Shown here: piece after piece, positions 17,197-24,862 of the stretch
Layout: every line of letters starts with the position of its first letter
Numbering within the stretch: the stretch's first letter is position 1
Assembly: GCA_903875215.1 (NCBI GenBank)
Contig: CAIQVH010000014.1
Span: 38,772-102,771, forward strand
Origin: an uncultured Anaerolineae bacterium
Lineage (GTDB): Bacteria; Chloroflexota; Anaerolineae; Anaerolineales; Villigracilaceae
Reading direction: 5' to 3'
Length of the DNA: 64,000 bases
Position numbers and translations under genes: made by a program
Notes under the pieces: model-generated
What the model saw: only the letters and a program-made list of their open reading frames with translations
What the model was told of the DNA's origin: nothing
Databases searched by the model: none

Positions 17197-19629
17197 ATGC
17201 GATCGCGCCCAAGACTGTTCCTGGTTGTTATGCTCGCTGGCCTGTTTCTCGCCGCAGGCTGGTTTTTCTCGATATTCTACGACCTGCCCTCCATCGCTTC
17301 CCTGCCCGAACAACTCCATACCCCCTCCATCCGCCTCACCGACCGCAACGGGCGTCTGCTCTATGAGATTTTACCCGCTTCAGGCGGGCGTCATGCCGTT
17401 GTGGGGCTGGAAAGCCTGCCCGCTTGCCTGCTCCAGGCCACCATCGCTGTCGAGGATGAGAACTTTTACTCCAACCCCGGCATCGACCTGCAGGGAATCT
17501 TGCGCGCATTGTGGATTAATTTTCAGGGCGGCGAGACGGTCGCCGGCGGCTCGACCATCACCCAGCAGGTGGTTCGCAGCCTGCTTTTAACCGACGAGAT
17601 GGCCGAGCGTAGTCTGCGTCGCAAACTGCGTGAGAGTGTGCTGGCCTGGCAAATGACACAGCGCCTCTCCAAAGACGAAATCCTGGCTCTTTATCTCAAC
17701 CAGACCTATTACGGCGGTTTTGCCTATGGGGTGGAAGCCGCGGCTCAAACCTACTTTGCCAAACCTGCCGCCAATCTGCTTCTGCCGGAATGCGCCCTGC
17801 TCGCCGGCCTGCCGCAGGCTCCCGGCCTGTATAACCCCTTTGACCACCCGGAAGCCGCCAGAAAACGCCAGGAAATCGTCCTCGGCCTGATGGAAAAAGA
17901 CGGCTTTATCAGCCCTGAAGAACACCTCCAGGCCACTCAGACCCCGCTGGCGTACAATCCTTCGCCTTTTCCCATCCGCGCCCCACACTTTGTCTGGATG
18001 GTCAAAGATGAACTCGATCGCCTCGGCCTCGACCCGCGCGCCAGTCTCATCATCCGCACCACGCTTGATCTCGACGCCCAGACGCTTGCTGAAGCCGCCA
18101 TTGCCCGCCAGATCTCCCACTTCAAAGACGATCAAGGCCTCGATCATAACGTCAACAACGCCGCCGCCGTCGTGCTGGATGCCCGCCGTGGAGAAATCCT
18201 CGCCCTGGTGGGCAGCGCCGATTATTTTGACGCCTCCATCTCCGGCGCGGTCAATATGGCCATTACCCCGCGTCAGCCTGGTTCCGCCTTCAAACCCTTC
18301 ATCTATGCCGCGGCATTTTCCCATGGCACCTTTGCCCCGTGGACCGCCGCCACTCCCCTCCTCGATGTGCAGACGGGTTTTACCACCCATGACGGCCTCT
18401 ACCTGCCGCAAAATTATGATGGCCGGGAACATGGCCCCGTCACCGCGCGCGTAGCGCTGGCCTCCTCGCTCAACATTCCTGCCGTGGCCACCCTGCAAAA
18501 AGTTGGCGTCGCCTCCATGACCGGCCTCGCCAACCGCCTGGGAATCACCACCCTGGCTGATCCGCAGGAATATGACCTGTCGCTGGCCCTTGGCGGCGGG
18601 CAGATGAGCCTGCTTGAGCTGACCGGGGCTTATGCCGCTTTCGCCAATCGTGGCTACCTGCCTGGTCATTCCGCCATTCTCGAAATCCGCGACGCTGACG
18701 GTAACCTGCTCTACCAGCCCGCCCGCCCAGCCCAGCCGCAAATCTTCGATCCCCGCGTGGCCTGGCTGATTAGCGACATCCTCAGCGACGATAACGCCCG
18801 CCTGATCGGGTTTGGCCGTAACAGTACCCTGAAAATAGACCGTCCGGCCGCCGTCAAAACCGGCACGACCACCAATTTCCACGACAACTGGACGGTGGGA
18901 TATACACCTAGCCTGGTGGTGGGCGTATGGGTTGGCAATAGCGACTACCAGGCCATGCGTGCTGTCAACGGCCTGACCGGCGCCGCTCCAATCTGGCAGG
19001 AGATACTCCGCGCTCTGCTGCGCGGCCAGCCGGATGAGCCTTTTGATCGCCCAGACGGGCTGCTGCAAAAAGAAATCTGCACCTACTCGGGATTGCTGCC
19101 AACGCCGCTCTGTCCGCTCACCCACCTAGAATGGTTCCTGGCTGAAACGGTTCCCACCCGGCCGGATACGCTCTACCGCCAGGTCTGGCTGGATGCTTCG
19201 ACTGGAAGCCTGGCGCAGAGCTCCACACCGGCCAGCCAGCTCCAGCCGCTGACCGTGCTCGATCTGCCTCCCGCTGCCCAGCGTTGGGCGCATTCCCAGG
19301 GCTTGATTCTGCTTTCGGATGTTTCCCCCGCGGCTGAAACCGCGCTCCCCGCGCTGACGCTGCTCTCGCCCCAGCCGGGAGCGGTGTACCGGCTTTCAGA
19401 CCAGCTAGGTCGGGCGGCGCAACAGCTGCCGGTGGAGGCGCTGGCCGGAGCGGGGATGTCGCAGGTCACGCTCTGGGTGGATGGCCGCCTGTTGACCAGT
19501 TTGGAGGCTTCGCCCTATGTTTTTTGGTGGCCGCTGCTTGAAGGGACGCATCGCTTCCAGGCGCGTGGACAGACTGCCAGTGGGGATGCACTGGAGAGTG
19601 AATTGGTTGAGATCACGGTGATGCCTTAG
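17197..19629 (+). CDS. pbpC: Bifunctional penicillin-binding protein 1C
   Basis: 810 residues. An N-terminal membrane helix (about 7-27) precedes a GT51 glycosyltransferase domain with ATIAVEDENFYSNPGID, GGSTITQQVVRSLLL and RKLRESVLAWQMTQRLSKDEILALYLNQTYYG. The transpeptidase domain has SxxK in PGSAFKPFIYAAAF (about 370), SxN in SSLNIPAV, and KTG in KTGTTTNFHDNW. The C-terminal region (from about 715) is a beta domain ending LWVDGRLLTSLEASPYVFWWPL, like the BiPBP_C module of PBP1C. It polymerises and cross-links peptidoglycan outside the membrane. No clear Shine-Dalgarno sequence precedes the chosen ATG, so the start is less certain than the identity. Confidence 0.93.
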   Translation: MRSRPRLFLVVMLAGLFLAAGWFFSIFYDLPSIASLPEQLHTPSIRLTDRNGRLLYEILPASGGRHAVVGLESLPACLLQATIAVEDENFYSNPGIDLQGILRALWINFQGGETVAGGSTITQQVVRSLLLTDEMAERSLRRKLRESVLAWQMTQRLSKDEILALYLNQTYYGGFAYGVEAAAQTYFAKPAANLLLPECALLAGLPQAPGLYNPFDHPEAARKRQEIVLGLMEKDGFISPEEHLQATQTPLAYNPSPFPIRAPHFVWMVKDELDRLGLDPRASLIIRTTLDLDAQTLAEAAIARQISHFKDDQGLDHNVNNAAAVVLDARRGEILALVGSADYFDASISGAVNMAITPRQPGSAFKPFIYAAAFSHGTFAPWTAATPLLDVQTGFTTHDGLYLPQNYDGREHGPVTARVALASSLNIPAVATLQKVGVASMTGLANRLGITTLADPQEYDLSLALGGGQMSLLELTGAYAAFANRGYLPGHSAILEIRDADGNLLYQPARPAQPQIFDPRVAWLISDILSDDNARLIGFGRNSTLKIDRPAAVKTGTTTNFHDNWTVGYTPSLVVGVWVGNSDYQAMRAVNGLTGAAPIWQEILRALLRGQPDEPFDRPDGLLQKEICTYSGLLPTPLCPLTHLEWFLAETVPTRPDTLYRQVWLDASTGSLAQSSTPASQLQPLTVLDLPPAAQRWAHSQGLILLSDVSPAAETALPALTLLSPQPGAVYRLSDQLGRAAQQLPVEALAGAGMSQVTLWVDGRLLTSLEASPYVFWWPLLEGTHRFQARGQTASGDALESELVEITVMP

Positions 19630-19656
19630 TCGCCGGCTTAATCTTTCGCGGCGTGG

Positions 19657-21207
19657 TCATCCGCCCAATTTTTTCAAGAGTTCCTGCGCTAATTGTATTT
19701 GTTGGGGGTCGCTTTCCAGGGTGATGTAAACCTTGAGATCCTGGATGGATTTTTGAAACTGGCCGGTGTTGGCGTAGAGTACTGCGCGGCGGTAATAAGA
19801 AGCGGCGTAGTTGGGGTCGAGGTTGATGGCGCTGGTAAAATCTGCCAGGGCCAGGTCGTTTTTCTTTTCGTTCAAATACAGCACGGCGCGCATGTTGAGG
19901 GCCGGCACACTGGTAGACATGTTTTGGGCGATGATGGTGCTGAAATCTGCCACGGCGAGTTCAAAATTCTGGAGCTGATAATTGGCCAGGCCGCGGTTGT
20001 AATAGGCATCTGGGGTATCCGGTTTTTGTTCGATGGTGCGGGTATAGTCCTGAATCGCCAGTTCGAGTTGCTTGTTTTGCATGTAAGTGTTGCCGCGATT
20101 GAGGTAGCTGGCGGTATAGGTTGGATCCAGTTGGATGGCCTGGCTGAAATCGGCAATAGCTGAGTCAAATTGCTGGCTGAGGTACTTTGCCATGCCGCGG
20201 TCGTTGTAATACACGGCCACATCGGATTTCAGTTGGATGGCCTGGTCGTAATCGGCGATGGCTTTTTCGAACTCTTTCAGGTTGGTGTAAATGATTCCGC
20301 GGTTGATGTAGGCAATTGAGTCCTTGGGAGAAAGCTCGATGGCCAGGTTGAAATCAGCCAGCGCCAGGTCGGTTTTGTTCATGGCCATGTAAATCCGGCC
20401 GCGTTCGCTGTGCAGGGCGGCATTCTTAACGTCCAGCTTGAGGGCCTGTTCAAAATCGGCCAGGGCTTCGGCGTTTTGGTCCTGGTGAGCGTACAGCATC
20501 CCGCGGCGCAGATAGCTCTGGCCGGCGTCCTTGCCAGCCAGTTTAATGGATTGGGTGTAATCGGCCAGCGCGGCGGTGAATTCTTGCCGGTCTTCGTAAA
20601 TGATGGCGCGGTAGTAATAGGCGTTTGCTTCACTGGGTTTGTCTTGCACCACCCGGTTAAGGTCACTGAGTGCTTTTTCGGTATCCCCGGTTTGCAGGTA
20701 AACCAGCCCGCGCCGGAGATAACAATCCACATCTGTGGGAGTCAGCGCCAGGGTTTTTGTAAAAGCTTCAATCGCCTCGGGAAACTTCTCCAGCGCGGTG
20801 AGCAAGTTGGCTTTTTGCTTGAGAAGACTGGCGTTTTCGCCGTTGAGCGCGATGACTTTCTCCAGGTCGGTCAGCGCCTGAGGGAAAAAACTGAGCGCCT
20901 GGTAGGCCTGACTGCGCTGCTCCAGGGCTGCCGTATTCTCGGGCAGTAGGGCCAGGATCTTCGAATAAGATTCGATCGCTTTCGGGTAAGATTTGGCCTG
21001 CATGGCCTGTGCGCCGTCTGTAAAGAGATTCAAAATCTCGGGCGGCAGGGCCGTGGCGGTTGGAGTCTGAGCCGCCTGGGTCTGGGAAGCGCCAGGCGCG
21101 CCCGGGGTGGGTGTTGGCAAAACCGATAAAATGACCGAGATGGCGATAATCAGGGTAACAATCGCAGTGATGACGGTGGTGGTCCGGTTGGTTTTTTCAG
21201 AATTCAT
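19657..21207 (-). CDS. Membrane-anchored TPR protein
   Basis: 516 residues with a short cytoplasmic tail and one N-terminal transmembrane helix (about 12-30). A Pro/Thr/Ala linker is followed by about 13 consecutive tetratricopeptide repeats covering the rest, with typical units such as ALADFNLAIELSPKDSIAYINRGI and AIADFSQAIQLDPTYTASYLNRGN. TPR arrays bind proteins; no enzymatic domain is present. The topology places the repeats outside the membrane. A TAAAAT box on its own strand (about 21238-21243) may be its -10 element. It is divergent from the response regulator gene and convergent with pbpC. The partner is unknown. Confidence 0.85.
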   Translation of the reverse strand: MNSEKTNRTTTVITAIVTLIIAISVILSVLPTPTPGAPGASQTQAAQTPTATALPPEILNLFTDGAQAMQAKSYPKAIESYSKILALLPENTAALEQRSQAYQALSFFPQALTDLEKVIALNGENASLLKQKANLLTALEKFPEAIEAFTKTLALTPTDVDCYLRRGLVYLQTGDTEKALSDLNRVVQDKPSEANAYYYRAIIYEDRQEFTAALADYTQSIKLAGKDAGQSYLRRGMLYAHQDQNAEALADFEQALKLDVKNAALHSERGRIYMAMNKTDLALADFNLAIELSPKDSIAYINRGIIYTNLKEFEKAIADYDQAIQLKSDVAVYYNDRGMAKYLSQQFDSAIADFSQAIQLDPTYTASYLNRGNTYMQNKQLELAIQDYTRTIEQKPDTPDAYYNRGLANYQLQNFELAVADFSTIIAQNMSTSVPALNMRAVLYLNEKKNDLALADFTSAINLDPNYAASYYRRAVLYANTGQFQKSIQDLKVYITLESDPQQIQLAQELLKKLGG

Positions 21208-21354
21208 GTTGATTTGCCAGCAATACAGGATTGAGCCGATTTTAACATATCTGTTCCCAACTGCTGGTTTTGGCGGGCAGGTTTTACCCGCCGGTTTGCC
21301 AATATTCGTCGGGAAAAATATTAATATGCAATGATTCTCCCGCGCCCAAATTGC

Positions 21355-21360
21355 TATAAT
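21355..21360 (+). promoter_or_regulatory. -10 element (TATAAT) placed 6 nt before an ATG
   Basis: A perfect TATAAT whose expected start point coincides with the ATG at 21367, implying a leaderless mRNA for the response regulator. No good -35 hexamer is visible. Confidence 0.5.
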
Positions 21361-21366
21361 GAAAAT

Positions 21367-21993
21367 ATGAGACCCGATACAGGTTATTTACTCGTAGTAG
21401 AAGACGTTCCAGATATCCTGATTTTGCTGGATACCACGTTGAGATTTCGAGGCTATCGCGTGGTAACAGCCTATAACGGCATGGAAGCCATGCAAGCCAT
21501 CCACAAGGAACGCCCGGCGCTGATCATCACCGATATCTTGATGCCCAAAATGGATGGGTTTAGCCTGGTACACCGCCTGCGCCTGGACCCCGAAACTCGC
21601 GATATCCCGGTCGTATTCCTCTCTGCCACATATGTTGCTCCTGAAGATAAAGTGTTTGCCCACACCCTTGGCGTCACCCGCTTTATCGAAAAACCGGTTG
21701 ATCTGGAAACCTTCCTACCCATGATTGACCACCTTCTTGAACAGGAACTGCCTCCCAAGTTTGAACCGCTCAACGAAGTCGAATTTTATAGCGGTTATCG
21801 TAAACGGCTTGAAATCAAGTTGAGGCAGAAAAACACCCAGATTGTTCGCGACCAACACCTGCTCGCCACCCTTCCGGAAAACGAGCAATCCACCATCAAG
21901 GCCTCGCTTCAAATCGCCACCGAAGAACGTGAAGAAATCCAAAAACTGCTGGATCAAATCTACAAAATATTGAAAAATCATCCGAACGGGTAA
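21367..21993 (+). CDS. Response regulator receiver protein with helical output region
   Basis: Start chosen at ATG 21367, just after a TATAAT box; an in-frame ATG at 21331 would overlap that box. The 208-residue protein has a receiver domain (about 1-120): acidic pair VVEDVPD, phosphoacceptor Asp in IITDILMPKMDG, Ser/Thr in VFLSATY, and the conserved Lys in FIEKPVD. The C-terminal 80 residues are strongly helical and charged (RKRLEIKLRQKNTQIV, ATEEREEIQKLLDQIYKIL), probably coiled coil, and carry no DNA-binding motif. It probably acts by protein interaction. No histidine kinase is adjacent. Confidence 0.85.
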   Translation: MRPDTGYLLVVEDVPDILILLDTTLRFRGYRVVTAYNGMEAMQAIHKERPALIITDILMPKMDGFSLVHRLRLDPETRDIPVVFLSATYVAPEDKVFAHTLGVTRFIEKPVDLETFLPMIDHLLEQELPPKFEPLNEVEFYSGYRKRLEIKLRQKNTQIVRDQHLLATLPENEQSTIKASLQIATEEREEIQKLLDQIYKILKNHPNG

Positions 21994-22011
21994 CCACTCC
22001 CCTTATCTTGC

Positions 22012-22042
22012 AAAAAGCCGACTCACCCGAGCCGGCTTTTTC
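22012..22042. terminator. Terminator between response regulator and moeZ-like gene
   Basis: AAAAAGCCG pairs with CGGCTTTTT around a short loop. The A and T runs on either side suit both convergent genes. Confidence 0.8.
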
Positions 22043-22070
22043 GTTAAACTGGCATTTCCCTGGCGGAAAA

Positions 22071-23225
22071 TTAATAAAGCGGCAGCTGCGGATCAATTTC
22101 CCTGGCCCAGGCGTTGATGCCGCCCTGCAAGTTTTTCACTTTTCTGAACCCGGCACTGACCAAGAGCTCAAGCGCGCGCGCCGAACGCGTGCCACCCTTG
22201 CAGAAGACCACCATTTCGCGGGCGCTGTCCAGCTCGGAGAGCCGGGCGGCCAGCGCGCCGAGTGGAATGTTGAGCGCACCCGGCAGGCGCGAAATCTCCA
22301 GTTCGTGTGGTTCGCGCACATCCAGCAGCAGCGGAGCGGAAGGCTCCCTTAAGCGGCGGGCCAGCCCCGGGGCATCAATATCCCAATCAGCGCCAGCAGA
22401 GCCGGTCTCGTGGTCGTGGCCAGGGACGCCGCAAAACTCCTCGTAATCGATCAAGGTATGAATATCAGCCTGCGGGCCGCAGATCCGGCAGCGCGGGTTT
22501 TTTCGCAGGGTGACGAAGTCGAAGGACATGTCGAGCGCATTATAGAGCATCAGCTTGCCAATCAGCGGCGACCCGATTCCGAGCAGGATTTTCAGCGCTT
22601 CGGTGGCCTGGATTGTGCCAATTGTGCCGGGCAGTACGCCCAGCACGCCGCCTTCAGCGCAGGTCGGCACCAGGCCGGGCGGGGGTGGTTCGGGGAACAA
22701 GCAGCGGTAACAAGGGCCTTCTTTGGCGTAAAAGACGCTGGCCTGCCCGTCGAAGCGGAAGATGGAGCCGTAGACAAGGGGTTTGCCCAGCAGGACGGCC
22801 GTATCGTTGGTCAGGTAGCGGGTGGGGAAGTTGTCGGTGCCGTCGATCAGGATATCGTAAGCGCGGGCAATATCGAGGGCGTTGGCGCTGGTGAAAGGTT
22901 GGTTGTAGGTTTCAATCTGGATGTCTGGGTTGAGATCGGCCAGGCGGCGGCGGGCACTTTCGACTTTAAGCTGGCCGACCGTGGCAGTACCGTGGATGAT
23001 CTGGCGCTGTAAATTGGTCTGGTCAACCACATCGAAGTCGACCAGGCCGATACGCCCTATCCCGGCGGCGGCAAGGTAGAGCGCCACCGGCGAGCCTAGG
23101 CCGCCGGTGCCGATGACCAGAGCCGAGGCTGCTTTGAGTTTGGCCTGCCCTCCCAGGCCCACCTCGGGGATCAGCAGGTGGCGCGAATAACGCAGGATTT
23201 CTTCATGGTTCAATTCAGTGGACAA
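22071..23225 (-). CDS. E1-like adenylyltransferase with rhodanese domain (MoeB/MoeZ/TtuC-like)
   Basis: 384 residues. The ThiF/MoeB domain (about 1-250) has the nucleotide-binding GTGGLGSPVALYLAAAGIG, DFDVVDQTNLQRQI, DGTDNFPTRYL, the zinc pairs CYRC and CRIC, and the Cys in VPTCAEGG. The rhodanese domain (about 285-384) has the active-site loop CKGGTRS. Such proteins adenylate the C-terminal glycine of ubiquitin-like sulfur carriers (MoaD, ThiS, TtuB) and pass sulfur to them. A ubiquitin-like carrier and its tRNA thiolase lie at 53.7-54.8 kb, so this could be their activator, but molybdopterin or thiamine synthesis is equally possible. It is divergent from the TIR operon. Confidence 0.9.
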   Translation of the reverse strand: MSTELNHEEILRYSRHLLIPEVGLGGQAKLKAASALVIGTGGLGSPVALYLAAAGIGRIGLVDFDVVDQTNLQRQIIHGTATVGQLKVESARRRLADLNPDIQIETYNQPFTSANALDIARAYDILIDGTDNFPTRYLTNDTAVLLGKPLVYGSIFRFDGQASVFYAKEGPCYRCLFPEPPPPGLVPTCAEGGVLGVLPGTIGTIQATEALKILLGIGSPLIGKLMLYNALDMSFDFVTLRKNPRCRICGPQADIHTLIDYEEFCGVPGHDHETGSAGADWDIDAPGLARRLREPSAPLLLDVREPHELEISRLPGALNIPLGALAARLSELDSAREMVVFCKGGTRSARALELLVSAGFRKVKNLQGGINAWAREIDPQLPLY

Positions 23226-23351
23226 TGCCTTTTTCTCCTGTGCCGCCAGATGTCATCCATCAGGAAAATCTCAACGTAATAAGATTGGAAATTGATTAAC
23301 GGATTATAATTGGGATATTCGCCATTATTGGTTAACAAATTTAAGAATCGT

Positions 23352-23380
23352 TTGAAGTTCATTACAAACTGCTGTACAAT
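23352..23380 (+). promoter_or_regulatory. Sigma-70-type promoter of the TIR/TPR-scaffold operon
   Basis: TTGAAG (23352-23357) and TACAAT (23375-23380) are separated by the ideal 17 bp. The predicted start near 23387 gives a leader of about 50 nt ending in AGGAGGATTCC before the first gene. The surrounding 150 bp are clearly more AT-rich than neighbouring DNA. Confidence 0.7.
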
Positions 23381-23437
23381 TTATCGCATTAACTAACCAC
23401 CTCTGTTGTCCACGTCACGCTTATTCAGGAGGATTCC

Positions 23438-24841
23438 ATGTTCAAGACCAGTAACCTTTATCAAAATGATCCCAAGTGGAAGGATAAATCGCTTGGGTTT
23501 TCCAATGAGAAGATCGGCGGATGGGGCTGTCTATTAACCTCCATTACGATGATGCTGAACGGGATGGGATATAACGAAACTCCCGATACGGTGAATGACA
23601 AGATGAAATCAATTGGTGGGTTTCAGCAGGCTTTCTTTGTCCCCAGCGCATTATCATACGCCTATCCCAATGTTGCTTACCGGGGCATTCAACCCTGCGA
23701 GGGCTCTCCTGCCCCGATCGGGTTGATTGACGCCGCGCTGGCTGCCGGGAAGCCGGTCATCTTGCAGGTGGATTGGAATAAAGAGGCCGGCATCCAGACC
23801 CACTTTGTGTTGGCCAAAGATCGGTTGGATAGTGATTATGTTCTGTATGATCCCTACATGTACCGGGGAGATGGCCCAGGCAAGGATGTACTTCTGACAA
23901 AACGGTATAAATATAATGGCGCCACAATCGAAACAGAAATCAGTGGCGTGCTCTGGTTCGATGGGTACATTCCCCCCAGCCCACCGGAGCCGATGAAAGA
24001 GCCCCTTCCTGCCGAAAAATTCATCATTTACGCTGCGGAGGACGACCTGGCGTTGCGCGCCTCGCCCTCTTCCGGTGGTTACCTGTGGAAGCGCATGCTC
24101 GGCGGTTCCGAGCTGATCAGCCTGGAAGACAAGGCCACCACGCTATCCATGCTTGGCCAGCAGGGCAAATGGCTGAAGGTGCAGGATCCCAATGGCGACC
24201 AGGGTTATGTGGCTGCATGGTATGTGGCTGCTGAAAAAGGCGCGCCGCCCCCAGCCAGTTCCTCCCCGGTGACGGTGACTACCTCGACAACGACAACGGC
24301 TGCTGCACCGGCTGCCGCGCCTGCCAAGCCGCTGAATGCGCCTCCCGGTTCCTTATTATTGACCCCCACCGAAGAAATGTCCTTCCGTTCTCAGCCTACG
24401 GTTTCTGCCGACACCCTGATTCGACGCATCCCGATGACCGAGCAACTGATCTGCATCGAACCGGCCAGCCAGGCCATTTCCAAGGTCGGAGTACAGAATC
24501 AATGGCTGAAGGCCAAGGATGCGTCCGGCAAGGAAGGCTATCTGGCAGCATGGTATGTCAAATATTCCGGCGGGACAACTGCCCAGGCGCAGACTGCCCA
24601 GACCCCTGCCCCGGCGGCAGGGGGGGCAGTCAAGGTTAAAGCAGCAGTGGAAGGGGTGGCCTTCCGCAAACAGCCGGTCATCAGTGATTCTTCCCTGATC
24701 AAGCGTGTTCCGATTGGGACTGAGTTTTCTCTGACAGATCCTGCCACGGCCAGCAAAGTTGGGTTGAATGATGCCTGGTTGAAAGTCAAAGATTCCGGTG
24801 GCGCGGAGGGGTATGTCGCCGCCTGGTTTGTGTGTAAATAA
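23438..24841 (+). CDS. Papain-like C39-type peptidase with three SH3-like domains, no signal peptide
   Basis: 467 residues with AGGAGG eight nt upstream of the ATG. The N-terminal domain (about 1-175) resembles the C39_2 papain-like peptidase family. The likely triad is Cys31 in GGWGCLLTS, His122 in THFVLAK and Asp138 in YDPY. Three bacterial SH3-like repeats follow, at about 200-268, 300-375 and 400-467, each with the pattern LRASPS or FRxQP ... WLKVxD ... GYVAAWYV, linked by Thr/Ala/Pro-rich stretches. There is no signal peptide or membrane helix, which is unusual for SH3 proteins of this type and suggests a cytosolic protease. It is the first gene of the operon, 21 bp before the TIR gene. 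Catalytic activity is inferred from motifs only. Confidence 0.75.
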   Translation: MFKTSNLYQNDPKWKDKSLGFSNEKIGGWGCLLTSITMMLNGMGYNETPDTVNDKMKSIGGFQQAFFVPSALSYAYPNVAYRGIQPCEGSPAPIGLIDAALAAGKPVILQVDWNKEAGIQTHFVLAKDRLDSDYVLYDPYMYRGDGPGKDVLLTKRYKYNGATIETEISGVLWFDGYIPPSPPEPMKEPLPAEKFIIYAAEDDLALRASPSSGGYLWKRMLGGSELISLEDKATTLSMLGQQGKWLKVQDPNGDQGYVAAWYVAAEKGAPPPASSSPVTVTTSTTTTAAAPAAAPAKPLNAPPGSLLLTPTEEMSFRSQPTVSADTLIRRIPMTEQLICIEPASQAISKVGVQNQWLKAKDASGKEGYLAAWYVKYSGGTTAQAQTAQTPAPAAGGAVKVKAAVEGVAFRKQPVISDSSLIKRVPIGTEFSLTDPATASKVGLNDAWLKVKDSGGAEGYVAAWFVCK

Positions 24842-24862
24842 GCCCCAGGAGAAGTCAACTGC

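Noticed and set aside
17587..19125. Long minus-strand reading frame opposite pbpC
   Set aside because: It overlaps a gene with all PBP motifs and shows no domain of its own.
19657..21207. CRISPR-like periodic repeats on the plus strand
   Set aside because: The periodicity comes from about 13 TPR units of one coding sequence (102 bp period, variable sequence), not from identical repeats with spacers.
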